Of a DNA stretch of 64,000 nucleotides, positions 32,225 to 43,590 are shown piece after piece. The notes beneath the pieces are model-generated. The model ran no database searches. It was not told the origin of the DNA and worked only from the letters and a program-made list of their open reading frames with translations. This DNA is from Pomphorhynchus laevis. Its lineage: Eukaryota; Acanthocephala; Palaeacanthocephala; Echinorhynchida; Pomphorhynchidae. How positions within the stretch are numbered: the first letter of the stretch is position 1; each line of letters starts with the position of its first letter. The DNA lies in the NCBI GenBank assembly GCA_012934845.2, contig WNNJ02000277.1, positions 1-64,000 of the forward strand, written 5' to 3'. The position numbers and the translations under genes were made by a program.

Positions 32225-32720
32225 AGGCAGTTGTACGGAGACAGTGAAAGAGTTATCGACATCAGAAGCGGACTAGCCTTCATGTAGGAACGTGGAATGT
32301 CATTTTTCTGAAAAGGAAGGGACCAGAATTAGTTGGAGAGATGGTTCGCTTCGGTCTAGAAATAGTTCGAGTGACTTCTCTTCATTATTCTCGAACTGGA
32401 ACTAAACATTTGGATCAAGATTGGACCTTGAACTATTAGGGAGTTTCCAACGAACCTTCGTGTTGGAATGTTATTCGAATATTCTTAAGTTAAGGAAACG
32501 ATCTATAGTTGAGGGACAGTTACAAGATGAACAATGCGGATTTCGTCCAGGTAGTGGAACTACGGATCAGCTCTTTACTCTCTCAACTATCCTTGAACGG
32601 TCTTGGGAGTTCCCTCAACCTGTCTACATATGTTTTGTAGATTTGGAGAAGGCGTTCGATCGAATTGCACGATAGATGTTGTGGGAGGTACTAAGGGAGT
32701 ATACCACCGTCCTCCCCCTT
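32225..32720 (+). pseudogene. Rex1-like LINE fragment (endonuclease start fused to RT)
   Basis: Starts with the conserved beginning of an apurinic-type endonuclease ('LHVGTWNV', then 'KGPELVGEMVRFGLEIV' and 'TSLHY', about 32,279-32,400), then jumps by internal deletion to RT: 'DEQCGFRPGSGTTDQLFTLS' (about 32,528) and motif A 'VYICFVDLEKAFDRI' (about 32,622). A stop follows. The wording matches the Rex1/Babar-like LINE group; the assignment is from memory of those motifs. Confidence 0.65.
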
Positions 32721-33580
32721 TCATTGCTCAACAACTTATTCTATCCTCGACATTTTACTGCTTTATAAGATGTGATTGTTGAAGCCCATCTGTACTGAGC
32801 AGTCCCGTAACAACAGACCACCACTCATGACCTAATTCGTTGGCGGATTGAGGAAGATACGTTGCTTAGAAGGAGGGTTTCACTTTGATCCCATCAGAGT
32901 GGCTTTCTTTCAGGCTGCTATCCAACTCTTCCCCAGAATTGGTGATAAGAGTTTGACCGAATTTAATTCTTACCTCTCATCGCAAGCTACCGCGTTGCTT
33001 TCGACTACCTATATAGGTCGTATTTACAATCCCACTCCAACGAAACTCAAGGTCCTGGCTAAAATGCTACACCTTCCAAATATCTCTGTTTCTGCCGGAT
33101 AGGCCGTCTTAAATGAATACTGGATCTCAAGATATAGGTTCCAGCTGAGCAGAGATAGGGCGAGCCTTGCTCACTTTAATCCTTCTCAGTCTTCCTATTG
33201 GAAGATACTCAAAAAAAACAAAGTTTGTCTGCTGGAACGATGAGGCTGTTGAATGGATTGGGAGCATTGGCCGTGACAGAGTATTGGAAGAGTTACTATC
33301 CCTACATAACTATGGTGCCACTTATCTCCCCAACCAATGGCGTCTTGGGGTGGATTCTGGAGCAGGGACTTTTCTGTTACAGATATTATCTGTATACTTG
33401 TCTGTAACAGACTTATCTGTTACAGATATCCAAAACTCCTGGGGTGTTCTTCCGGGCACATCCAAATCCGTCGCTCCACTATCTTCTCGGGTCTGTCCGC
33501 TTTTGACAGCCTATCAAAGAAGAGAAGTGGCCGTCACAATGCTTTTAGCCTCACCATCCGATGTAGCCGGCATCAATATT
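32721..33580 (+). other. GC-richer region of decayed LINE sequence, not assigned
   Basis: Less AT-rich than host sequence and open in several frames (32,848-33,102; 33,167-33,646), with one repeated motif ('tgttacagatat', 'tctgtaacagacttatctgt' at 33,378-33,425). It leads into the LINE RT that follows and is probably its upstream coding region, but I recognise no domain. Confidence 0.4.
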
Positions 33581-34711
33581 AGTCGAAGAATTTTTTTACC
33601 TAAACGTAATCCGGTCTCATTTCTTAAAGTTCAGCGGCCCATTTAGATTCAGAACTCCCTAATCTCCATCTAAGAAAAAGCGATAGCGCGTAAAATCCGC
33701 AATCATTTTATTAGGCGTAATCTAATCCCACCAAGTTTTCATAGGTTTGTCAAAGGGCGCTCGGTCCATTCTGCAATTAATGAAGTGCATCAGTTTTGTC
33801 AGGATAACAATCATCAACTTGCTGTGGTTGTTTTCCTTGATTTTTCTGCTGCATTTGACCACATCTTCATTCCCTTCGTTATCTCTTCTTTCAGGCCCTT
33901 GGGTTGCCTGCGAGAATTGTTAACATGGTGGAGATACTGCTGTACACTAAGCGATTCTTATTTGAAGACGACCCTGATGCGCGTCAGTTCTACCCTATTA
34001 CGGGTGTGCATCAAGGATCCTTACTTTCTCCGATCTTGTATCTTGCTGCCTCCATCGAAATATATAATATATTTAAGCGTGATCAACATCTAGCGGTATA
34101 CGCTGATGATACCACAGCCCTGTTCTCTGGACGCAGGTGCAAAGATGAAGTCTCGGACATCAGCCATTTCTTGTTAAGATTAAAAGACCAGTTAAACATG
34201 TCCAATCTTATTTTAAAATCCAATAAATTACAGGTTGTCGTCTTTCATGGCGCCCCTGCCACCAAGAAAAAATTTAAGAGAGTAGCACTCTTAGCTCTAT
34301 CATCCATATTTGCAAATCAACCATTCCCAACCTTCACAGGTCGAGTAAAATATCTGTGGTTCGACGTTACAGTTATTTGGTCAGCGAAAGCTGACTTGAT
34401 AGACTTAAACTTATACTGAAGAAAGATAGGTGGGCCATGAAACGGGCTCAGCATATGTCGTTGAATGGGAAAACCCAAGTGTGCCTCTGGGATACTTGGG
34501 CTATCTCGGGATTAGTCTTCTTTTCGAGAAGACGTCCCCCAGAGCAAAGACTAAGGTTTCTAAATCCCCTCATCTCGCGATTACCGAGCATATTCAGGCT
34601 CAATTGGATTCTTCAGGGGGTGAAATACCCCGAGTGGTTACGTCGGAGAGCGGCGTGTTGAATTGGCTGCTGGACTTAGATCTTACTGGACCTGGGTTCG
34701 TGAAGACATAA
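33580..34711 (+). pseudogene. jockey-like LINE reverse transcriptase, copy 1
   Basis: Broken frames together read as an RT: 'EKAIARKIRNHFIRRNLIP' and 'FHRFVKGRSVHSAINEVHQF' (fingers), motif A 'VVVFLDFSAAFD' (33,820), 'LPARIVNMVEILLYTKRF', motif B 'GVHQGSLLSPILY' (34,004), motif C 'AVYADDTTALFSGR' (34,094), 'SNLILKSNKLQVVVF'. The terminal region contains 'VCLWDTWAISGLVFFS' and 'LRFLNPLISRLPSIFRL'. A frame shift near 33,900 separates motif A from motif B, and another breaks the C-terminus. The YADD catalytic pair is retained. The 3' end runs to about 34,840 with A-rich sequence. The 3' part from 33,804 is duplicated at 36,366. Confidence 0.75.
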
Positions 34712-35751
34712 GAAGATTGAAATAACAACTGTCAGACCTTGATATCTTTTCTTTTTCTGCTGTTTTATATTCAGACATTTTAGTGTTTGTATTTTTATTT
34801 TTTAATGTAAGATAAATTACTATAAATTTAAAATAAAACAGATAAATACATGATAACGTTTGTCTTCTTCGTAGAGAAATGTCATTATTTTAGCACAACT
34901 GAATGCTACCATCAGCCTATCATGTTCTTGCCCTTTGGAGCCGTCACCAGAATGCTGACAGCGTTTCTACGTTGGATGGCGATGCTAACGTTTTCGAGGA
35001 GGTATGAAGTAGCACGTGAATCCCCGATAACGTGCTTCGATCTTTTTCTGATCTCCTTAACACGAGCCAAAGCGGAAGAGCCCAGTGATCCATAAATCTC
35101 TACTGTAAAGGGCAAAATATGTGGGACATGGTCAAGTCGGCATATTTCAGCCGTTTCCGCTCTTCGGCATATGAAACTGCTTCGCCCGTTTCTCTGGCTG
35201 CGTTCCTAACATTGCTTTCAGCAAGGGTGTCCACGCAGGTGGCGTCCCACATCGAACATTTTCCTTCACGCCAAGGGAAAATGGTGACTCCATCAGGACG
35301 TCGACCGTCCGATCTGCATACATTGGATGGCTCTAGAATGTTTGGGTCGTTGACGGTGTTTATGACTCTGTATATCAATGAATTGATTTCCGCGTGTCTA
35401 AAGAATCTGCCTCTCGAAATTCTGCATGCTAATCCGTGTCGTCCTGATTCGTCAACAGACGCTCCAGAATGACATATGTGTGGAGCACAACATGTAGGAA
35501 GGCCTAATTTTAAGCACATGCTCAATCTCACAGCTTCGTCATCAAGAAAAGTTCCCAGGGCACCAATCGGAACTGTGTTTAGCCAAACACCAGACTCACT
35601 TGTGGAGACCGCCATAATTCGCACGCGAGATGCCTCGCTTTCCGAGCATTCAATGAAAGATTCATTAGCTCGTTTAACGATGGAAGTGTCCCAAGCGGAT
35701 TGTTCATGGCTATTAGTTAGTGCTTCACTGAGACCCGTCTTGTCCAACCAA
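33804..35751. repeat. 1,948-bp LINE-LINE segment, copy 1 (duplicated at 36,366-38,313)
   Basis: Offset 2,562 bp; very few differences (for example 'ttgaccacatc' against 'ttgacctcatc'). The pair directly bounds the 614-bp insert at 35,752-36,365. Each copy contains the 3' half of the plus-strand jockey-like LINE and the 3' end of the minus-strand CCHC/PD-D LINE, tail to tail. Confidence 0.9.
34912..35751 (-). pseudogene. CCHC/PD-D LINE C-terminus, truncated copy
   Basis: Duplicate of the end of the element at 37,478-40,445. The minus frame 35,780-35,100 encodes 'LKLGLPTCCAPHICHSGAS', 'GRHGLACRISRGRFFRHAEI', 'RSDGRRPDGVTIFPWREG' and 'CSMWDATCVDTLAESN'; the next frame at 35,115-34,912 gives the terminal 'VEIYGSLGSSALARVKEI'. 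The RT half is missing because the duplication ends at 35,751. Confidence 0.75.
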
Positions 35752-36365
35752 AATAAAATGACTTTTTTTTTAAATTTCAATTTTTCTTTTTAACTTGATT
35801 TAAACTATAGAAAATCTAAAAACAATTATATTTTTTATTATTTAATTATTAAATTTTGATTTAGCATTATTTTGTTTTGTTTATTTTATGATTATATAAA
35901 ATACGTAGACTTAGTTAGCTGATTTCATTGTCACTCGTAGGAAATAAATAATTAGTTCTGGTTCTATTACATTATCATACTATTCTTTCGTATTAAATGT
36001 TACTCGTTTGAATTATGAACAAGTCATCGTGAATTGATCGCTGATTTGATTTCTCAAAGCAACAGCTTTACTTAATTTAAGCTGTCAAAGGATTTACATT
36101 CGTTTTAATCGCCATTTGTAAATGCTAAAAAGTAAATGTTTCTAAATTACGTGTTTAATTATTCTCTTTAAACAAACTTATCGATCTAATATCTCTCATA
36201 TATATTTAGGTGCCACTTCTTTAAATAAGTGCCCGATGAGTGTACACTTACCTCGATGTTTGGTGTTAGCTGGAATTGTAATCTTGTTATTTAATTTCGT
36301 TGGAATTATGTCACGTTTCTCTAACAAGTAAGTTAAAATATCTTCAGAATAAAGCTCACATTAAA
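35752..36365 (+). mobile_element. inserted Naiad tail with transduced TMEM272-like exon
   Basis: A copy of 10,226-10,840: partial Naiad tail, then host intron, the 118-bp exon (36,210-36,327 with both splice sites intact) and the start of the next intron. It is bounded directly on both sides by the 1,948-bp LINE duplication. Confidence 0.85.
36210..36327 (+). pseudogene. displaced copy of the TMEM272-like CP-motif exon
   Basis: Same 118 nt as 10,685-10,802 with two visible substitutions (Ile to Val in 'LLFNFVGIM'; one silent). Acceptor 'atatatttag' and donor 'AACAA/gtaagt' are both intact, but no partner exons are nearby on this strand. Confidence 0.8.
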
Positions 36366-37273
36366 ATAACAATCATCAACTTGCTGTGGTTGTTTTCCTT
36401 GATTTTTCTGCTGCATTTGACCTCATCTTCATTCCCTTCGTTATCTCTTCTTTCAGGCCCTTGGGTTGCCTGCGAGAATTGTTAACATGGTGGAGATACT
36501 GCTGTACACTAAGCGATTCTTATTTGAAGACGACCCTGATGCGCGTCAGTTCTACCCTATTACGGGTGTGCATCAAGGATCCTTACTTTCTCCGATCTTG
36601 TATCTTGCTGCCTCCATCGAAATATATAATATATTTAAGCGTGATCAACATCTAGCGGTATACGCTGATGATACCACAGCCCTGTTCTCTGGACGCAGGT
36701 GCAAAGATGAAGTCTCGGACATCAACCATTTCTTGTTAAGATTAAAAGACCAGTTAAACATGTCCAATCTTATTTTAAAATCCAATAAATTACAGGTTGT
36801 CGTCTTTCATGGCGCCCCTGCCACCAAGAAAAAATTTAAGAGAGTAGCACTCTTAGCTCTATCATCCATATTTGCAAATCAACCATTCCCAACCTTCACA
36901 GGTCGAGTAAAATATCTGTGGTTCGACGTTACAGTTATTTGGTCAGCGAAAGCTGACTTGATAGACTTAAACTTATACTGAAGAAAGATAGGTGGGCCAT
37001 GAAACGGGCTCAGCATATGTCGTTGAATGGGAAAACCCAAGTGTGCCTCTGGGATACTTGGGCTATCTCGGGATTAGTCTTCTTTTCGAGAAGACGTCCC
37101 CCAGAGCAAAGACTAAGGTTTCTAAATCCCCTCATCTCGCGATTACCGAGCATATTCAGGCTCGATTGGATTCTTCAGGGGGTGAAATACCCCGAGTGGT
37201 TACGTCGGAGAGCGGCGTGTTGAATTGGCTGCAGGACTTAGATCTTACTGGACCTGAGTTCGTGAAGACATAA
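36366..37273 (+). pseudogene. jockey-like LINE reverse transcriptase, copy 2 (5'-truncated)
   Basis: Duplicate of 33,804-34,711, starting just upstream of motif A. It carries 'GVHQGSLLSPILY' and 'AVYADDTTALFSGR' and the same two frame breaks as copy 1, showing copying after inactivation. Confidence 0.75.
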
Positions 37274-37477
37274 GAAGATTGAAATAACAACTGTCAGACC
37301 TTGTTATCTTTTCTTTTTCTGCTGTTTTTATATTCAGACATTTTAGTGTTTGTATTTTTATTTTTTAATGTAAGATAAATTACTATAAATTTAAAATAAA
37401 AAAGATAAATACAGGATAACGTTTGTCTTCTTCGTAGAGAAATGTCATTATTTTAGCACAACTGAATGCTACCATCA

Positions 37478-40445
37478 GCCTATCATGTTCTTGCCCTTTG
37501 GAGCCGTCACCAGAATGCTGACAGCGTTTCTACGTTGGATGGCGATGCTAACGTTTTCGAGGAGGTATGAAGTAGCACTGAATCCCCGATAACGTGCTTC
37601 AATCTTTTTCTTATCTCCTTAACAAGAGCCAAAGCGGAAGAGCCCAGTGATCCATAAATCTCTACTCCAAAAGGCAAAATATGTGGGACATGGTCAAGTC
37701 GGCATATTTCAGCCGTTTCCGCTCTTCGGCATATGAAACTGCTTCGCCCGTTCCTCTGGCTGCGTTCCTAACATTGCTTTCAGCAAGGGTGTCCACGCAG
37801 GTGGCGTCCCACATCGAACATTTTCCTTCACGCCAAGGGAAAATGGTGACTCCATCAGGACGTCGACCGTCCGATCTGCATACATTGGATGGCTCTAGAA
37901 TGTTTGGGTCGTTGACGGTGTTTATGACTCTGTATATCAATGAATTGATTTCCGCGTGTCTAAAGAATCTGCCTCTCGAAATTCTGCATGCTAATCCGTG
38001 TCGTCCTGATTCGTCAACAGACGCTCCAGAATGACATATGTGTGGAGCACAACATGTAGGAAGGCCTAATTTTAAGGACATGCTCAATCTCACAGCTTCG
38101 TCATCAAGAAAAGTTCCCAGGGCACCAATCGGAACTGTGTTTAGCCAAACACCAGACTCACTTGTGGAGACCGCCATAATTCGCACGCGAGATGCCTCGC
38201 TTTCCGAGCATTCAATGAAAGATTCATTAGCTCGTTTAACGATGGAAGTGTCCCAAGCGGATTGTTCATGGCTATTAGTTAGTGCTTCACTGAGACCCGT
38301 CTTGTCCAACCAAGTTGAGTAGCAAGCGTCAAAATGTGGGCAATGTGTAGAATTATTCAAAAGAAGGTTGACGCAGACCTTCGTTAAAACTACATACGAT
38401 AAAAAACCGGAAGAGCAATGTTCGCTGAACTGTGGATCCCCAAACCACCGAACGGCATGGGCAATGAAGCTTGACGCCAAGAATCGTTTGTTATCGCGCA
38501 ATTTGTGATGTGGGATAAATATTTTTTCAGTACACCATCGAGCTTATAGAGTTCCAGGTACATGTTGAAGCAAGGAGTTGTACGGAACTTATAAAGCAGT
38601 CTGGGCATGTCGAGGCAGTTCTTTACAAGGAAAAGTGCCTCGTGAGCACGAAGCTCGCAAACCCTAGTGCACATTAATACCAATTGCTCCTCGCTTTGAG
38701 CCAAATCTTTCGGTGAATTCTCTTCAAAGACAACGCTTCCAAGGGTGTGCAAATTTCCCCGACAAATCACTTTTATGTTTGGGGTTACAGATGAAAAGGT
38801 AATAGTCATCTGTTCGATTTAATGTACTCTTATATTCAGGAACATAAGCTGACATTTGCCTGCATTAATCTCCAGACCTATTTGGTTAGCTGATTCCAAA
38901 ATCGTATCGAAATCGTGCAGCACAACAGATGAGTCTCCTCCAAGCTTTGCGTCGTCCAAATACTACGCGTTAAAGGGGCATTGAAGGGAGTGCGAAATAG
39001 GATTTACTGCTAGAGCAAAACCAATTGGACCAAGGGGATCGCTCTGTTGAACGCTTGTTTTTGACAAAATGATTGAATGTTCATAAACCAGAGGTGTCTG
39101 AGAGCGTAGGTAGAATGAAAATATGGAAATGCTTCTGGGACGTGTTCTTTTACTGTTACGAGAACACCGCGATCTATGGTGTTAAAAGCATTTCGAAAGT
39201 TAATTTTGAGAACAACTGTAGGCTGTTGGTAGTTTATTATGAATGATCGGACTGCGTGAACAATCGCTTCAGCTCCGCATGGTGTACAACACCCTTATTG
39301 GTATGTACGAAGGTGATCACCTACCTTTTGTGATATCCTTTTACACAGTATCTTGGCTGCAATACGACGGAGTGTGCTCTTGATTGCGATTGCGCTAATC
39401 CCGCCATCCTTTTTCATTGAGAGCACATAAGGACACCAAAAGAAAAGCTACACTCCTTCCGTGACGAGATTGTCATTGATAAAACCATCGATTACAAGAG
39501 AAAGAGCGAGTTCCAGAGACGGAACTGCATCATTAGCGCTATAGGACATCATGTCTTTCAAGTGTTGAGGGCGAAGGCCATCCATTTCATGTCCTGAAGC
39601 ATTGGCGAAACTCGAAATGGCTCGTCTTATCTCGAAAGAGTTGGAACGACTCGAATTTCCTGGAGATAGGTTTGAGAAATGAAACTATTTCGTGTGTGTG
39701 AAGGGTGCATTTCCTTAAGGGACTGAAAGGAACTAACTCTATGTTGTCAGCAAAGGAATCAGATGATGTGGGTATCCGTATAGCCCCACCAACATCACAG
39801 TCCGCAATCTTGATAGAAACTCGTTCGCACAGCGTTTTTGATTTCGGAGCCTTCGAATCGACCTTATTTTTCATTGGTATACAGGAGTCCGATTATTGGG
39901 TAATCTTAAGGAAGCTACCGTCAAATTTCAAAATTATATTCTTGATGATAAAGAATAGAATAAATTCTATTCTTGATGTAAGGGATCGCGCGGATTATTC
40001 ACCTGATGTAAACACGAGTCTAGAGAAAGTGAACAACCGAAGCCAGCTCGTTACCTGTTCTCATCCGCACTGTCATTTCAGAGGCGGGTAAATGCCTTAG
40101 CTGTATCGTATCTAGCGCATTTTGTTATTCTTTTCAAAACCGATTTAGGGAGATGCTAAGACAGCTGATCTAAGGAGAGTATAACGTTCAATTTTACGAC
40201 ATGAAGAGCTGGGTTATTTGCAGTTTGTTGATGTTGTAATACAAAAAGTGTACGACCAGACCCCTCACACCTGAAACGAAGGTGCCCGAGAACCCGGAAT
40301 TTTCCAAATTTGGTGATTCTGCAAGACATTTTGCAAATTGGACATTCCCACTCGACAGGGACAGTTGAGTGGAGTGGGTAGCTTTAGACTGAGGAGGCAC
40401 AGACTCGGCAAGATGCGGGTCACTTATCATATGTGGATATGACAA
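37478..40445 (-). pseudogene. LINE with C2H2-type N-terminus, RT, and CCHC plus PD-D nuclease-like C-terminus
   Basis: Read from high to low coordinates: a finger-like 'CPICKMSC' ... 'GHLRFRC' (about 40,340); 'KIADCDVGGAIRIPT' (about 39,800); RT entry 'GHEMDGLRPQHLKDM' (about 39,590); motif A 'VVLKINFRNAFNTIDRG' (about 39,200); motif B 'VQQSDPLGPIGFAL' (about 39,050); motif C 'YLDDAKLGG' preceded by a stop where Trp is expected (about 38,960). Then 'SLPMPFGGLGIHSSANIALP' (about 38,450) and a 279-codon frame (38,501-37,662) with C-x-C-C-like 'CCAPHICHSG', 'GRHGLACRISRGRFFRH', 'RRPDGV' and 'MWDATCVDT'. That C-terminal order, a CCHC-like cluster followed by PD...WDxT, resembles the restriction-like nuclease of R2/NeSL-type LINEs (inference). 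Numerous stops and shifts; inactive. Confidence 0.75.
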
Positions 40446-41033
40446 ACCAGCGGCGATTAATGATTTTGTCGCAAATTTGGACTTACTTTGCTGCTTGTCT
40501 ACGTAATCTGCGTTGTGGACTTTGTTATGTCCTTCGTGGATTCGTCGATGTATTGTCTTCTTAAAGTTGTTAAATGAGGTTTCGCACTTGTAATTGTTGA
40601 AGTACTTTTAATCGTTGTTGATGGATCCTACGCACCGTAAAATCGTTGTAATCGTAGGTTGTAAGTATTATCCCAGATTATCAGGTTATATAGGATATGG
40701 GGTCATTGTATGCAAATTTATTGTATGTATATTATGTATATTAAGGTCTCAAACTTTTTTAAAGTTTGAGAATTTCAAAAGAACATATAAATAAATTATA
40801 AGAACATATAATGTAAGATATATTATATATTAACATATATTATAAGAACATACATGTTATAATTCTATAACATATAGAATTATTATAACATATAATTATA
40901 AGAACATATGTTCTTTCCCTAAGACCATATAAATGAAAAATAAAAATAAAAACGATTCGCTACGGTTAAAGGCTTATGTAATTATGAAAATTAAATAAAA
41001 AATATGTAAAATATGAAAAGTTGAAGTAAATAA
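40446..41033. other. LINE flank and A/T repeats
   Basis: 40,446-40,640 is still LINE-like in composition, with possible 5' coding remains on the minus strand. 40,730-40,925 is an 'agaacatata' microsatellite-like tract, next to the truncated 5' end of the Naiad copy. Confidence 0.4.
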
Positions 41034-43587
41034 GGAAATATTAAATCAAAAACTATTAGAAAAATAAGATTTTTGGATTAAAACACTTAATTCTATGTAA
41101 ACATTAGGATTGAATGACGTAGTACTAGGATTTGGCAGAAGTAGTATAATACATAATAAACAACTATATTATAATAATCCGATTAAACGCAAACCAATAA
41201 GTCATGGTGATAAAAGGAATAGGAAAAATATAGTTAAAAATATTTAAAAAGATATGTATATAAATAAACAATTAGAAATATTAAAACAACTTTTAAGAGA
41301 TAATAAGCTAAAAGATCTTTATGTAAATATAAAAAGTTTTCTAAAGATATCATAAGTTCAATAAATCAAAAATTAATTAACGACTATGATAAGCTAAGTT
41401 GTATAATAGACAGTTATTGTAATACAAAATACTATAATCGTACAATAAATGTTAATAATAACAATAGAAAATATACATTAACCATAAACTTCATTAATAA
41501 ATGTATAGATAACATAAATATAAGCCGGACATTTTAAATAATTCTAAAAGTAAAGAAATAATAGGGTCAGATTTAAGTAAATATATTCCTAAAATAAGGT
41601 ATAAACTCCTACTACCATTAGGACGAAAAATTTGTAATTATAATAAAGAATTAAAATCAATATGTAACGATAATATTAGAAATATAATGGAAACAGAATG
41701 CAGTTGTGAAAGTCTTAATTTTGATAAAATAAATGAACATATATGTACCCATAATCTAGAATTAATTGAAAACTGTGAATTACGAAAGCTGCTATCAAAA
41801 GGGTATAAATAAAGATTAAATAATAACAACGACAAAAATAAAATTTACAATTCGGTTATATAATAACTTAAATGATTACTTTAGTAAGCTTAGTGAAAGC
41901 TTGAATATATCTAAGATAAACATTTGGAAAGATTATATGTTTGATAAAATAAAAAATAAAATGAAAATAACAAACAATTACAAAAGGTAAGATAAAATTA
42001 ATAAAGATATGTATACAGAACTTAATAAATTAAAGGATAACTATATAATAACAATTATTGATAAAGCTAGTAATAACTTTGTCTTCATATGCAAAAAGCT
42101 TTATTATGATATAATGACGAAATTAGTTAATTATGATGATTTAAATGTAAATCCAACATATGAACGTAGTGAGTTAAGTTTAGAAACAATTATTACAAGT
42201 CACTGTTCTATAATGGATAAAACGGGTATAAAGGTTGAATCAGATAATAAAACTATACCTATATTATATTGAAATCCAAAACTACATAAAAATCTAATAA
42301 AAACTAGGTTCATATGTAGTGCATTTAAATGTACATATAAACCACTTTCTGTTTATATGAATAAAATACTTAAAGTAATTAAAGCGCACTTCAAAAAATA
42401 TTGCAGGGTAATCGAAATTAATACTGCTATAAAACACTATTTCAGTATTAATTCTACAAAAGAATTTTTACAACATACAAAAGGAATAAATTTTCAAAAT
42501 ATAAATACATACGATTTTAGTACGCTTTATACAAATCTAGATTTAGTAGATATTCAAGAAGCGTTAGTAAAATTTATTAATCGTATATTCGGAAAAAGAT
42601 ATAAAATTAAATTAATAGAATCCTAAAATATTTTGATAAATCAAAATTATTTAGAAGTAGGGACATCTATATTTAGACAAATAAAAGGTGTTCCAATGGG
42701 AGGTAATAGTAGCCCAATTATAGCTGACTTGTTTTTAAGCTTTATAGAATATGAATTTGTTCACAACTGTGTAAAAAACCAAATCTAAACTATATAAATA
42801 TATGAAATATATGTTTCGATACATTGATGATATATGTGTATTTAATTCTAATAATTTTTATTCAATTAGTCAACAAATTTATCCAAAAAGCCTTATTTTT
42901 AAGAAAACCAATATTGATGATAAAGAAGGTTTATTTCTAGATATGAACATTAAATTAACATTAACTAAAACTACTATTAATTTATATCGTAAAGATGACA
43001 TATTTAAATTTACAAGAAACATATTTTTGCATGAGCATTCATGCATACCATATAATATACAATATAATACATTAAATAATGAAATTTTAAGAATTGCAAC
43101 AATATACTAGGTTACTATAGAAATAACATCAAGCAAAAAATAGTAAAATAAATAAATCAACACAATAATATAAAGAATAAATTTAAACTCTTAAGTGGCA
43201 AATTTTTATGGATGGATAATAAATAATATACTTTGTATTAGAATAAGATACTAGATAGTTTTATTAGAGGAAATACATCATTAGCATGTATTTGGCCCGC
43301 TGCTATGTTATGTAGAGGAGTTAGGGGCCGAAACTTGATAGCATAGCAATTCCTCCTGATGACCTCTTATTCTTATTCTGATACAACGTCTGTTATTTAT
43401 TAGTCAATTCATAAAAATGACGTTTATTTTAAATTTCAATTTTTTTTATTTTAACTTGATTTAAATTATAGAAAATCTAAAAACAATTATTAATTTTATT
43501 ATTTAATTATTAAATTTTGATTTAGCATTATTATGTTTTGTTTATTTTATAATTATATTAAATACGTAGACTCAGTTAGCTGATTTG
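41034..43587 (+). mobile_element. Naiad-type PLE, longest copy (5'-truncated)
   Basis: Order of parts: the end of the GIY-YIG domain ('DFWIKTLNSM', 41,070), the basic linker also seen at 9.85-10.19 kb, a CxC motif 'ETECSCESLNFDKINEHIC' (Cys codons at 41,699 and 41,705), then RT: 'NYIITIIDKASNNFVFICKK', 'LHKNLIKTRFICSAFKC' (fingers), motif A 'YDFSTLYTNLDLVDI' (42,508), motif B 'GVPMGGNSSPIIAD' (42,690), motif C 'FRYIDDICVFNSNNF' (42,814), 'LDMNIKLTLTKT', and the thumb 'HEHSCIPYNI'. An N-terminal nuclease joined by a CxC segment to the RT is diagnostic of the Naiad clade. About 30 residues between motifs A and B, kept in the 58.5-kb copy, are deleted here. Stops are scattered (TAA, TAG and one TGA in place of Trp in 'LY.NPKLHK'). 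The tail runs 43,200-43,587. Confidence 0.85.
43271..43372 (+). ncRNA. Naiad tail structured RNA module (hairpin plus possible pseudoknot)
   Basis: Best copy of a module seen at least seven times. Elements: hairpin aaatacat/atgtattt (43,273-43,280 with 43,288-43,295); stem A ggccc (43,296-43,300) with gggcc (43,327-43,331); stem B tgctatg (43,303-43,309) with catagca (43,344-43,350). A and B interleave, giving an H-type pseudoknot topology. Conserved unpaired words are 'gaaac' (43,332) and 'ctgatga' (43,358). Stem bases change in compensating ways in the copies at 11.3 and 12.76 kb. Confidence 0.6.
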
Positions 43588-43590
43588 ATT

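Noticed and set aside
35119-35793. Plus-strand open frames over 35.1-35.8 and 37.7-38.3 kb
   Set aside because: They mirror the minus-strand LINE C-terminus, which contains the recognisable Cys/His and PD-D motifs.
43332-43364. Reading the Naiad tail as a hammerhead because it has GAAAC and CTGATGA
   Set aside because: The words are in the order GAAA then CTGATGA with only 21 nt between, too short for the two helices a type II hammerhead needs, and the candidate stem II leaves two unpaired C next to GAAA.
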